Origin: Owenia fusiformis
Taxonomy: Eukaryota; Annelida; Polychaeta; Sabellida; Oweniidae
Direction: 5' to 3'
NCBI GenBank assembly: GCA_903813345.2
Contig: CAIIXF020000007.1
Coordinates: 8,811,730-8,871,729 of the forward strand
DNA length: 60,000 nucleotides
This document shows, in pieces, positions 13,371 to 26,520 of the stretch. Each line of letters starts with the position of its first letter. The first letter of the stretch is position 1. The notes beneath the pieces are model-generated. The model was not told the DNA's origin and made no database searches. It saw nothing but the letters and a program-made list of their open reading frames with translations. The position numbers were made by a program, and so were the translations under genes.

Positions 13371-13379
13371 ATCACCCTG
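13371..13379 (-). mobile_element. Isolated CAGGGTG mariner-like terminus
   Basis: TCACCCTGTA here is the inverse of TACAGGGTGA. The element would extend to lower coordinates; the other end was not found. Confidence 0.25.
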
Positions 13380-13445
13380 TATACTTATTTTGCTGTAACA
13401 TACAATTTTACATGTTAAACGTTTTGGCGTCTTAACTGCTATACT

Positions 13446-13509
13446 AGGTAAAACTAAACCATAATGCCATGCCTTTTAGTGATTTTACAAGGTAAAACTA
13501 AACCATAAT
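13446..13509. repeat. Short direct repeat
   Basis: AGGTAAAACTAAACCATAAT occurs exactly at 13446-13465 and again at 13490-13509. Confidence 0.7.
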
Positions 13510-13633
13510 ACCTTTTTATGGTTAATTTAGAATGGAAAGCATTTACTGTATTGAAAATGGAAAAGTATGTACCATTGTGTACTGTAAATTTTGGATTTGG
13601 ATTTCCAGTAGACTGTGGAATCATGAAAATTAA

Positions 13634-14412
13634 CTAGATAAGCAACGCCGAAGCGTAGCAAAACCCATCCAACAGTCATGACTGTCATTTTTACAAAATC
13701 CTCCAACTACTTTTTCAGTTACAGCAAAAATCATAAAATAACACACATGAAAATGGCCACCATTTTCAAAATGATGCTCACCAACCAAATTGTCATAAGA
13801 AAGGGTAATATGCTTCTAAGTAGGCACATATTAAATTTCAACAAAATCGACACACGTACATGTAAATGGCGGCCATTTTTCAAAATGGCTGCCTAGTAGC
13901 CAAAGTGTCACAAGACAGAGTGTGCCGTGCTTATGAGTATTCACATATCAATTATGAACAAAATCGCTCAATTACTTTTTCGAGTAAAAGGGGCAACAAG
14001 ACCTGTAGAGAGAAAATTCAAAATGTTTTACTTTTTCTGAGCTCTCAGGTCAACAAATGGCTTAATATATTCTTTGATTAACATCTTCTTCTTCTTCTTA
14101 AAATGTATGGATAAACTATTAATTTCAGCATTAAGTAGTGTAAGGGAGTCCCACTTATAGATTTCCAAGATGTCCTATATAACTTTTTAACTTTTAAAAC
14201 ATATTGCTTTAAGAGTTTTATATACTGTACCTAAATGACTGTAAAATCGGCTGAAAATTGTTGAAAATCTGCTCTCAAGCTGAACTTCTACCCCCATAGG
14301 GCACATGTGTACAAAATATGAACAAAATCCAATCAATGGTATTTGAGTTATTACCCGGACAGATGTACGTGCGGACGATTTGGAAGGAGGCATTCTCTAT
14401 ATCCTTCCCAAA
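13634..14412 (-). mobile_element. Helitron-like element, diverged copy
   Basis: The minus-strand 3' end has a palindrome ACGC-TTCG-GCGT (13656-13645), 7 nt, then CTAG (13637-13634) and T. The stem sequence differs from the copies at 30.5 and 54.4 kb but is again perfect, so pairing has been kept. The core has degenerate GGCGGCCATTTTCAAAATGGC units. The far end retains ATTACCCGGACAGATG and CTCTATATCC but no exact TCCCACCG terminus. Confidence 0.6.
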
Positions 14413-17400
14413 GTCATTGAATTCATAGCTTCATATCCTGACAAAATCTGAACTACATGATGATACTGATAGTGGACTTTTAACGAACATGATTATGAAT
14501 GTAGTTAAGGGAAAATGATTTAGGCAAATTATTATTAACAGTGACTCAAAGAGTAGCAAATACCCCTCAACAAAACATTTTCTATCTAATCAATCCTCAT
14601 TTTGAACATGTCATTCGATAAATTACCAGGCATTTAACTGTCTCCACTTGTCAAAACGACACCTGTGACCTAGAGACCTATAATGATTTGAACATATTAT
14701 ATTCAAAAATGTCAATAATGCTTGATTAAGGATTGCAATTAGATTTTCCTATAAAGAAATATAATTTAAAATGACACAAATTAGTAAAGAGGTATTCAAA
14801 TTATAGGCAAAATCTAATGTCTTCCAAAAATAAAACCCTGTTATATGTGAGTGGACATATTGAAAATTCTTCATCTAAACAGAGGTCTTATGCCACAAAG
14901 ATACCAACTTATAAACAGAATGGCTGCTCATTCCTACTAAAAATGTATTTGGGGGGACAACTATTGTTGACAGATTCAAAATAACAATCCTCAAATGTCC
15001 ATTTCAACAAGAACACATTGCTAAATCAAGTTTGCAAATTGAGACAACTAAAAACTAATGATATCAGGTGTAATTTTGATACAAAACACTAATATGATGT
15101 AAAATGTATCAGTTTGCAAATATTTATTGTAACAATTATCATTATGGCAGGCTGGGACAGAAAATATGCTATTTCAGGTTGTCAAATACACCATATTTTA
15201 TGACACGATTCGGCTGAGAATTGACAGAGATACCAGGCAAACTTTATTTCTCATTTACAATGTTAAAGTCTGAATGAGAGGTGAATCAAAATATTTTCTT
15301 TGTCACACACAAGCACAAACACAGGAAGTTGAGAAAAGAGAATGCCAGTCAAAAGAAATTACAAAGAGCACCATGAGTACTTGCCTCAAATGGTAGATAT
15401 GCTTTGAATGAATGAAAACTCATTTTTAGAATATATATAGTAGTCAGCTATTTAATTTGGTGAATATTGTGAAACTACATCAAAATAGCTTACTGACAAA
15501 GATTGAAATTGGTGAACCTTTATGATATTTGAGAATCGCCAAATTACAAAGGTCACCAGGTTAAACCAATTTTTCACAGACCAACTTGAATATGCCTAGA
15601 TGGGCAGTCACAAAGTTCTTGATAAAAATTACCAACAACCAAATTAGGTCTTTCCAAAGCTTTACAAAAAGGTCTGTAAGACAATTATCAAGAGGAAACA
15701 TATAGAAATACAGACATATTCATCAAAATGAGTTAAAAGTTAAATTTAGTTAATACTCTAGCACATATTCATACCTCCCCTGTATGTACAGTATATTTAA
15801 TATGATACACATTCTAAAAACAAGGTTGGATGTCTAATAGGTGGGGACCATTAGAATACCAAGCTTTGTAATATACACCATACTTTATCAAATGAAAGTC
15901 ACATAGTCCGAGACAATTTGTTGGACATTATTCTTCATTTTCCAATTCGAGTCTGATTGAACGAACAGAAAAATAATTTATTTTTAGATTCGTTTCTTAC
16001 GAGAAATTCAAACCAATATAGAAAAAATCACAAGTGTGATAGACACCAAGTATGCCTGTATAGAGTCTTTTTTGCCTTGAAGTAGAAGTGTCCCTAGAGA
16101 CCAAAGTGCACAGTAGGATGCATACAAATATCTCTAGTCAACTAGTGATTTGGCAACGATTTGCCTTAAATTGTCTCAAGACAACTGTGGTGTAGTAGTT
16201 TCCTAAAAATGCCTTGAGCCCACTACAGTGCATAATGGCTTGACTAGACAACTACAATTTTGCCTACAAATGTTTTCTAGGCAATTACAGTGTACAGTTG
16301 CTTGTCTAAAATGTTTCTAGCCAACTAGAGTTTTGTTCGTTGTGGACCATAACACACATTTTTGGATAAAACCAGAAACGTCAACATGCTGTAGTGAAGA
16401 CCCTTGAATACTGTATTTTTGTAATGTCATTTCAATGATTAAGTTAGTTTTCAGTACTGCACATAGTTTATACTTTAAAGACACAGGATTAAACCAAGAT
16501 CCAAGATTGTTTCAGTCACTGATAAATTGCATACATTTACAGACACCAGATCGTTGGGATATGTTGTAACTAGATTACCTCCGCAGAAATGTTGTTAGTC
16601 TCGAAAATGTCACTGAAGTAATTCAGTAAAACATCTGATCTACAGACAGAAACGTCAAAGCATTTTGTAGAAAAGACCATGCATAATGCTACAATTGATT
16701 AAGTAATGTCCACAGCACCAAGCTTATGTTAGAATGTCAATGTAATTTTTGGCAGACCTTGATACATCTATTGGTACCAGAGCATTGTTTAATCATCTCC
16801 TTGGAGTCCCTGGGTTTCCTTCTGTCAGCCAGCTCTCACTCCTTTCAGTATCTGAAACAATAGAGTTAATTTAGTACAAAATAGGTGAAAACATTTGACT
16901 ATTTTCTGTTTAATATGAATGTTCTAGTTATCTTGATAATTAATATTTATGACTTTTTACATAAACAAACATATATTTTACAAATACTTTTAGATCAGAC
17001 AAGCTCTACTGTTGGTCTGTTGTTGATTAATTACTTCACAAATAGTTACAATAACCTTTTAAGAAATACTTATTTTGTGTCAGTGATAATGTAAAATCAT
17101 ACTTACTCCCCTAATGTACATGTATGTAACTACATGGTTACTGTTTAAAATATACATAGGAGTTCAATGATTAAACATGCCTCCAAATACTGAGTAAGAT
17201 ACAATAGGGTATAAGTATGTAACCATCAAAAAATCATGCACATGCTTCGTTCATGCAAAAAAGACTAACTGTTATTTAGCTCAAGCATTTTAGAAGATAT
17301 GTTTTACATCAATCATTGTTAACTATGAAGGACAAGAAACCGACAAATTACAGAAAAAACATTAAAAGTTATTGTGAGAACAACATTAGAAATGAAAAAT

Positions 17401-20400
17401 AACTTAACAGTAAACATCATAAGATAGAAGCAAATACAGGCTATTTTATGCATGATATAAAGTTAAACAAGAAACATCAAAGGCCAACAAACCGTATGTA
17501 GCAATTTCTATGTTTTGGGATAACACACGACTAATCCAATAAGATTGGCCACAAATTGTATTAGATGTAAATAAATCTGTGAGGCAATCTCTTCATACGA
17601 TTAAGAATAGATAAATCTGGCCCAGTCTTATAATTCAGGAGTGACAGTTTACATATTCTTGTCTGTATGAGTGAACATATAATATGGCTAACATGCACAA
17701 TCACAATGATCCTACAGAGAATGGATGTTCATCATTTGCAATAAATAAAATATCAATACTTCAGTTGTATGAAATAGAGAACAATATTGACTTGTATTAT
17801 GGAGAATACACAAAGGTCTCATCTGTCAATTTCTCTGAAGATTAATAACCAGAAATAAAATGTAATAGTGTCTAATGCCCTCCCTGGTATTGAACATTGA
17901 GGGACTAGCAGGGAAGCAATGATTGGAGTGACTATGAAGAACGCACTTCAGGAAAGTAGACCTAGTTGCCGGAAAATGGCAGAAAATTCTATTTACTAGT
18001 ATTTCAAATAAAAGTTGTTATCTGATTTTTTGGAATTGTACTTTTATATCTCTCAGTTGCCTAAAAGGAAGACTTTTGGTCAACTAAAATGCTAGTCAGA
18101 TTTTGTTTGTACATTTTCAGCATGACATTCAAAATGTTCATCAAGAGATTGAAGAGAAATATAACCAACTTCGTTTAAAAATTATGTTATCTTTGTTCCT
18201 TTTGATGAAAGCAGTCATAGAATCATTCACCAGTCTACTCCTCAAACATTGTTCACTTCATATACTAATATAGTACATTTATACGGACATCTAGAATAAA
18301 ACATTATGTAAACCTATATACAAAGTTATCTAATCCTCATAAAATTTATCATGGAGTTTTCATTCTCAAAGAGCAAACACATATTGCATCAGATACTAAT
18401 AGCTACTAATAGGAAATCAAACCAAGTTAACACTAAATACTAAAACTATTAATTAAGATGAGGTGGCAGATACTGCCCTGACATAGTGGGGCATAGAATA
18501 TAGGTACAGTATAGAATGATACATCTACAAGCAGCTTGGCAGAATATGCAACTTACTAATTGCCAAAGAGGAAAGTATTCTTAGTTGAAAATTCACAGCA
18601 GTATTGTTTCATATTTATGAGCTGATATTACATTAGATTACAATTGTTCATTGAACATGAATCAAAATTTGACAGTAGAATATATATCTTTTTTTATGAA
18701 TTTTGTTTGTACCAAAAATGATCAAAATATGCTGAAGAATGTACTTTTCAAGACTAAAACTGAAACAAATAGAGCGCACCTTCCAGTGTCCACTCATCAG
18801 GCACATTTTACTCAAATCCCAAAACATTTGATATACAGATAGTAAAATCATTGGATCGTGGGACGGTGAAGTGTTCCACTTACAAAGGTGTTCCTTATGA
18901 TTTGTTTCCCTTGACAGGTTCTACTATATATCATTCTATAGAAGATCACATAAGATAAACAAGATTAATCCTGAGGATATTAAGAAGAGAAATTATGTTT
19001 GATCTTAAGATTTCACTCCCACATTGGAACTAAAAGTCGAGGCAGCCAATCCAGAGACATTAAATCATAAATATGACAAATATGATAGAGTTAATCCTGG
19101 TATGCTTATAAATTTTAATTAAAATTATACCAAAGCCAAAATGAATCAGAAACCTATAGTCTCTTTTAGCCAAAACAACATATTACTTAATTATGTCCCT
19201 GTCAAGTCCGTGTTCATGAAGTGTATTGTAATCTGATATTAATATAAGCTAATGAATAATATGTGTTTCAATGAACGTTAATGATGCTACCTACTCGTCA
19301 TAAAATCATAGTCGTATTCATAGTCACCAACCAAAGGCTAAACAGATGAACAAGTAAAGTCTAATGATAAATCCAACAGATTGCTGTATTGCCTTCCGTG
19401 ATGTCTAATGGAAGCTAGTGATTCTTGATAATGGAATGATGACTAGAATGCAAGTGTTAGAGCACATAATGGAAACTAAAATGAGAAAACTGGCATAAAT
19501 ATGACATGTGATATATAGTTTATATTCCTAATGATTTAGACAATGAGTACCACACCGTCAGGTTTCACATACTAGTATTTACCTACCACCTAAATGTTTG
19601 AACAGTCCTAACAAAAACAATGCGAACAGGAGTGGCACCTAGGCTCACTTACTTGATTAATTTATTAAGTCATCAAGAGAAAAGATGATACATCACTGTC
19701 TCTCTGCACTACGGTTTCCAACTATGAATAACATAGTGTGGAGGAGTAATAAAGTTGATCAAAATGAATCTCTCTTGCTGAGCGTACACATACTACAGGT
19801 TCTCTCTAAAGTTCAGCATTTGATATCCTACTTCATTTTTTACAATAATTTCTCCCCAAGGAACAATAATTACACACATTGTGCCTATTTGATATTTCCC
19901 AAAAGTTAGCTTACTATTTAAATGAGATGTTCAAATTGGGTTATTAACATAAATGCTGCAATGAAAATGCAAAAATTGTTGATAAGAGTGAAAAGTGCTC
20001 AGTTTTTAATGATGTGCCACATATTCAAAGTAAAAGACACATAATAAAAAACAAGTGAATGAATAGTCATAAAAAACACTGCTTTCCGATAATTGATTGC
20101 ATGAGGCATTGTTGCGCATCATTGTGACAATTCAATAGTAATTGATAATCTATTACTAAATAATGACAGAAAAATACTTTTCTGCAATGTTCATAATGTT
20201 GAAAGTTACACCAATGTCACAAATGATGTGAACCAAAATCACATGATACAATAAAAAAAGTTCTTACCTCATAAATAAATTACTCGTAATAACATAATTT
20301 AATGACAGTTCTCAAGTCTTCCATTGGAAGTTACTTTGAATTAAAGTGTCGAAATAATTTGGGGAATTGAAACTTCAGCAAATGTGTATGCACACATGAC

Positions 20401-23400
20401 AAAAGGAAAAGACAAATAACTGTTAGAAAGAAAGAAGAGCAAGGAAGTTCTGTGGTTTCTTTTGAATAAGGTAATGGTTTCAAGTTTGACAGATAATCTC
20501 ATTAACTCAAGTGCCCAAAAGACATTTAGAGTCTCCGATCCTAAACTGGCTAATGTAGAAAAAGCAAAAGTTAACTCTAATGTGGCTTAGCTCATCTAAG
20601 TAACCCATAAGGCCACAAATCAGGAAAACTGGGGTAATGATGAATAAGTCCTAATACAGAATTGGAAAACGAATAACAGATCATTTCCTAATGCCTATAA
20701 TGGAATAAACTCCGTATGAGAAGTATCATAACTATTGTCCAAACCTTTTAATATCATCTTGGGGAAATGCAAAATGCATTTAAAGTAATTAGACAATTGC
20801 GCTATGAAATATAAAGTAGGCATTACTCATGTTTTTGTATAAATCTTCTAACTAGGGTCAATACCATTTGTCAAAAGGTTCCACATAAAACCAATATACT
20901 AATAAGATTTTATTGATATTGGCTACTGATGGAATACTAAATAGAATTTTGATAGGCCCATCAACTCTCATAAACGACAATTCAGCCCCTGACGTCACTT
21001 CAAGTTACAGTCGTCACTTCTGTTTTCACTTACTGTCAAATTGCACACTCCAAATGATTCAATCACATTGGCATTATCATCAACTCACATTTGAAAAGTA
21101 CTTAACTTTATGCTATGATAAGCTTTTGGCACGTATAAATTTATTACTATGTCACATGTAATATAATCAGGTATATTTCAAATTGTCTTTAGCTAATTTA
21201 GACTTTATAAAGTGTCAAAGATGGATTTTCTGACATGTGATAGTGTGCATATGGTTGGCTAATGACATTTTTGGATATTCTAAAAACAATTTCTTTAACA
21301 AAATACCCTAATAGTTCTGCATATTGTAAAACAACATACTCCAAACCAATTAGAATCAATATATCTAATTAATTGAAATATCATTCAATAATACAGCAAT
21401 TTATACACATAGGTATATTAAAAACCTCTACAAGATTACCTGATCCAGGTTTCAAACAAGCCATTAAAGGACCAATATCTCATGATTCCAGAGACACACA
21501 CACTCAAGTTGATTAACAAAAACAACTGTTGGCTGCAATTACAACTGTCAAAGATGGGAAGCATAAATTCGAATGTTGTTCTTTAGATGATGTAAAACAA
21601 ATTAATGGCAACTAAGAGGCTTAAGGGGAGAATAAATCATAGTGTTGTAGAGGTAGGATACTATAACTAGAAAATAGTAACTCCTTGGGGAAACAAAACC
21701 CAACAAACACATAGTATTATGGGCTATTCCTTTCCAAATAATTTCTCATTACAAATAACAGCTCTTTACATAAATGTGATATACGTTTAACTTGAATCAG
21801 TTATTGAGTCTCAAGGGTGTTGCAAATCCCAAATATTTTGTCAATTGGCAGACAGTTTTTTCACTGTCAGGACTTCGTAGCTCTCATTTTTAAGAACACC
21901 ATTTAACATTATATATTTGTTGCCTTAAGTTTGGCACTGGTGTTCCTCGATCTCCAACACCTCACTACATTACACTACATTAAGCCTATAACAATCTGAC
22001 CTGGCCTCTAACCAGAATCAGTTTGACACAGCCCACAAGGGGACCGACATGGATGTTGTCCCCACTACATATATCTCAATCTTCAAATTAACTTTCAGAT
22101 GGAACTTTTATACTCACCCCATAATTAAACTGAAGGGCATATGCCAATAAAACATGAATGATATTGAACAACTATTTTTTGTTATCATCTACTTGATGGA
22201 TGGATTGGGCATTCTCAATATCCCATGTACTCCTTTAATGGGATAATAAAATACATTTGGGTGTTGTAAATAATCACTTCTCTAAATGAGGTTCTAAAAA
22301 TTCTGCCAATAAAGCTAGCCCCACCGGAAATATGATAGTCATCTATGCCAAGTGATGTCACTCAAACAAAGGACAAGTAACATGATAGCGAGAAGATAAT
22401 TGAGACAGAATAGAATATTTCTTGTTTGGATACTTTAAAATAATTGATGTACACAACTCAAGTTTTTCAGAAATATTTTGTGTTGTTAAGATAAAGATGG
22501 GATATGATGTATACACAAAGAGAAAACCAGCAAAGAACTTTCTAAATATATGTTAATGCAAGGCAGCCTTCAGGTCAAGCTTCCAAAGCTTCCAAATCAT
22601 TACAAAACATAATATACTGTACAGTAAACAATAATATGTAAATAATACTTAAAAGCATTAATAAAAGGTATGGGACAGTATAAGAGCAAATTATCAAACA
22701 AACAGCATGCAAAGAACTCTAAAGTTAAATATAAACATGAGAGCACAAGCAAACACATTTGGTTCAAAATGTTTACACAACATGTCTCAAGCCTGGTGCA
22801 AAACTTTCAATCTCGTATCAGATTAATTCAATAATCAATCATAAATACATGTATAGAATAATCCATAACACAAACATGGAATTAATGTAGTGGTCAAAGA
22901 GAATGTGATCAAGCATATAAAGCTAAGCAAAGATACCATCCAAGATACTGGACATGAACACAAACATGCAACGATGCAATACCATTTCAGATCCCTTAAT
23001 AAAGGCACAATCAAACCCACGTCAAAACCTCTAAATTGATAGATTTTTAGTTGTTTAAAATAATCCTGACAAAGTTTTGTCTTCTCTCGGGGGCCCATCA
23101 AAAAGGTTATAACATATCGCTGATAATCAGAATGTTTTACTTATATGAATGAAAATAGGGCCTAAAATGGTATAGATTCTTGTGTCCAAATCCTACATGC
23201 TTTAGTAAACAGGGACAATATACCTACAGCCAAATTGTGAGAGCGCAAACAGTGCGAGTCTTGGGAGTTACCGGCCCTAAAATATAACATGCATATTCAA
23301 GAGTTGCTCTAACATGTGCTGATTACTTCAGCTAGGCAATGTGTGTGCGGAATTTGGGGGTTGCTTTGCTTCCCAAAGGCCACAGGAAGGATAGGTTAAG

Positions 23401-23560
23401 CATGTGATCCAGCGCAGCATAGACAAATATCATAAAGTAACCTACATGTGTAAGCTTTCATAATGCAAGGAAACATCATTAATGCAGCATGCAGTCGCAG
23501 AGTGAGTAAATTTGGTTGCCATATTCTCCTGGGGGGTTCACTGTATATAATCCTTGACGG
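14413..23560. other. Nine kilobases of gene-poor AT-rich sequence
   Basis: No coding segment of weight in either strand. Minus-strand splice-like signals occur: acceptor CTATTGTTTCAG at about 16853, followed by an 8-codon phase-0 frame to TGA; donors at about 17105, 18886 and 20267. None encloses a convincing reading frame. They could be UTR exons of the minus-strand transcript upstream. The decayed CTAG repeat at 16.1-16.3 kb is the only repeat seen. Confidence 0.4.
16080..16330. repeat. Degenerate tandem repeat (CTAG-CAACTA motif)
   Basis: Words such as TCTAGTCAACTAG, CTAGACAACTACA, TCTAGGCAATTACAGTG and TCTAGCCAACTAGAG recur every 35-65 bp with intervening CCTAAAAATG-type links. An old, decayed minisatellite. 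Confidence 0.4.
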
Positions 23561-23569
23561 GGATCCTCG

Positions 23570-23930
23570 GCGCATATGGGGTACCTTTTTGGACATTTGG
23601 TATGGCAATGGACCCAAATTTTAGGATCTGGTATGGGAATGCCCCCTCCCCAAATTATGACTTGAGGTATGGCAATCATTGGATTTTTCCACTTTCTGGT
23701 ATGAGAATGGTCATAGAAAATATGTTACATCACACTTGTGGTATGGCAAATCCTTAATTTGAGGTTGTTTTGGATCGTTTACTCAAAGATCTGCCTTCTT
23801 ATTGGGGCTTTGGACATTTTGAATGGCCTTGAACTAATATCTGGATAATTGATATGGCATTGGTCTTATACTAGGACATTTGGTATGGCATTGGTCTTTT
23901 GGGCGTTATTTTGGTTGGTATGGGAACATA
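23570..23930. repeat. Decayed tandem repeat around GGTATGGCAATGG
   Basis: GGTATGGCAATGG, GGTATGGGAATG, GGTATGGCAATC, GGTATGAGAATGG, GGTATGGCAAAT and GGTATGGCATTGG follow each other at about 33-45 bp. The short frames on both strands here come from the repeat. Confidence 0.5.
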
Positions 23931-25169
23931 TTGATATCTGAGGGTTCAGCCTAGGACCCCCGCCAAATTTTGTATACATGAACCCCCGGCATATTCTGGA
24001 GATAACGGCCAAATATGAAATGTACTTTAATATTAGATGAATTAAGATTGGTCAATCTTAAATCTCTCTGATCAAAGAACCTGAAATTAATCACAAAAAT
24101 GTATTCTCTTTGGATTGTGTTATCATCTTCATTCTAGAAATATGATATCCCCTGTTGTCAAAGATGTGTTTGAACATAATCAAATGAAACACAATTAACT
24201 TGGTATAACTATATTTGTAAATTCAGATGATCAAATAAAGTAGATCTGTTATAACCCCAACTGAAATGATATTAGAAAATATTTGGTGCAGTTTTGTCAT
24301 AATTACGAGTATATCAAGGGAATGAGGACTCAAAAATGACAAATTAAATTAGTTATGCAAAAAGACTCGGCATTACAATCCTGCAAAACAATAATTGCCA
24401 ACATGTCAAATTCCAACTCCTGCACTTCAAGCTTAACCTTTTCATATCACTTGCTAGAACACCAGAAAATCAATACAAATATTCAATTTTCCTCTTTGAA
24501 AAACAAATACTTTTATAATAGAAAAGTGCATCAAAGAACATCCAAGATAACTAATTAATTGAACATAAATAAACACTTCTGGAAGTAAACAATTTTTTTT
24601 GTTTTTGTTTGCAAACTTCACCCTGTAAGCAGTAATTAGAAGTTTTGATAATATTCAGTTATAGAAACAGGGATATGTTATTAAGTAAGGCATCAGTATC
24701 GATGAAATATTGTAATATGACATAAATTGCCTTCGAATGTTATAACCTGTAACAGTCCTAAGGGAAAAGCTGTCATGTAAACAAATCATAATTGTCTTTA
24801 CAGAGACTTTTAAATAATTTTCCCAAGGTTGAAAACAACTTTTAATGGAAATTAAAAAACTGTATAATGACCCATATGTTGGGGAAATTGACATGTTTAG
24901 GCAAGGGCTCATTTAATACCTGGGGCTTAAGTTGTGTACCAAACGAAACGAAATGACACGACATCCGGGGCTTTGTATGATCTTCATTAGACAATGGTGT
25001 ATAGAGGGGTCAGTTTTATCAGACCCAGATACCCTTTTCTGTACCGTTTTACAGTTATTTTGCTCTATGGCATTGCAATCCATTCACATCATTAGCTACA
25101 TAATTAATTAACTTAAATATGATATGTAAATAAGGGTTTATGTAATTTAAGTGGCGATTGTGTTTTCTG

Positions 25170-25480
25170 CTTAGGTGTGTCACCCTGCTTCGGAAATCCC
25201 CATAACAGTCTATGGCCCACGTGATTATGTAGATGAGAAGACCCCATTGGTTTCCCGGCAGAACAATCGCAACAGGCACGGACAATTTTCGTTTTAACTA
25301 TTGTTTCTGTTTTTACTTACCAATCATCAACATGTGCTGACATATTCGGGTCTGGACTTCATGTCCAAAGGGGGTAACACACACTGTCAGAATAAATTTA
25401 AAGTTCTCACACCCCTATGTTTGATTGGCTAATTCAAATGCGATGCAGAAAAAACTGAAAGCCATTTTGCGAACATTCCG
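25170..25480. promoter_or_regulatory. Possible promoter or CpG-richer island
   Basis: Against an AT-rich background this stretch has more G+C and several classic promoter words: CACGTG (25218-25223), CCAAT boxes in both orientations (ATTGG near 25246 and 25424), and a splice donor for the minus strand at 25320. It could start a minus-strand transcript at the 25383-25321 exon. No TATA box is obvious. Inference only. Confidence 0.25.
25321..25383 (-). CDS. Candidate 63-nt exon, minus strand, or first exon with promoter
   Basis: Acceptor ATTTATTCTGACAG and donor GATTG|GTAAGT are both good. Entered in phase 0 (as left by 29187) it reads CVLPPLDMKSRPEYVSTC then TGA. That would close the 29470-29187 protein with two more cysteines, and the stop is 9 nt from the junction. 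Entered in phase 1 it is fully open (CVTPFGHEVQTRICQHMLMI) and leaves in phase 1. A CCAAT box in the same orientation about 70 nt upstream gives a third reading, a non-coding first exon. Confidence 0.3.
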
Positions 25481-26500
25481 GGTATTACGCTCACCCTTGG
25501 TTTAGGGTTAATAAAATATAAATATATGATAGAATTAGAGTGTTATAAAGACAGGTTGTCTCAATATATAATCCCGGGTCTATGTATACAGGGAAATAGA
25601 AAATTATCATTTGAGTGCTAGAATATGCAGGTTATCACTTACTTTTAGTGATTAATCAATCTTTGAAAAAATTCAAAAGATAAACACATCAACAGTTCTT
25701 TAAAAGTGAGGATGCAATTTGAATAGGATATCAGATACGAAATAGTTCTGGAAGAATATCAGTAGATGAAACAAAATCTGATCTTCTTATGATAAAGAGA
25801 CGAAAACTAATTGGAAAGATTGCCGCAAAATGACTCAGGCTCTCCCGTAAGGATATTCTAATACATTCAATAAGATATGATTTCCCCACTGGTTATTGTT
25901 TGACAAGTAACATGAACATAAGACAGGCTATATCTTGTAGTGCAGTGTCACTTTTCTCAACATGGCCTCATATAGGACAGGGGTGATTGCTTTACAATCA
26001 TTATACCCTGTAGAACTTATTCTTTAATTTGTGACAATGTGACATACAAAATAGAAAGTTTGCTCAGAAAGCCATTTCAGCAGAAAGGAATGTTTGAAAC
26101 AGCTACATTGCTAATATATTTTATTTTTCATTTTTTATTAAGTAATATACACCCTTGGTTTAGAAGCGGGACCGGCGGGTTCAATAGCGTGACTGGATCA
26201 GTTGAACAGTTATTTCTTAATTTAAATTACCCATAGCATTAAGATATCACAGAATTCAAATTTGACATGAGAAAGTAGATGTTAAGCTGGTTATAATGTA
26301 ATTTAAATTCAATAACCATTTCTGAACCTGGCCTGTCAGACTGTTTAATCAAGCATTTTTGCTGAATATACCAAGGGTTCATGGAGTAATAAAAGAGGAG
26401 TTCAAAAACATATAAAATGATCAAAGTATCTAAAATGTGTAATTGGTCCTGATTGAGCAAGGTAATTCATGTATTACAAATCCCTGATAGATATATTTAC

Positions 26501-26520
26501 TTAATTAATTAATTAATTAA
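26501..26520. repeat. TTAA microsatellite
   Basis: Five uninterrupted TTAA units. Confidence 0.9.

Noticed and set aside
16820-16852. Minus-strand terminal exon ILKGVRAG-stop after CTATTGTTTCAG
   Set aside because: Eight codons are too few to separate from chance, and the exon lies more than 12 kb from the donor at 29187.
18888-18972. Minus-strand stretch between a good acceptor (TATCCTCAG) and GTAAGT donor
   Set aside because: All three frames contain stops; could only be untranslated.
22835-23101. Hydrophobic 88-codon minus-strand frame that could be read as membrane segments
   Set aside because: No splice sites bound it and no receptor motifs are present; AT-rich sequence yields such frames by chance.
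25321-25383. Thrombospondin type-1 repeat reading of CVTPFGHEVQTRIC
   Set aside because: The conserved second Cys, the tryptophans and the rest of the module are absent; too short to claim.
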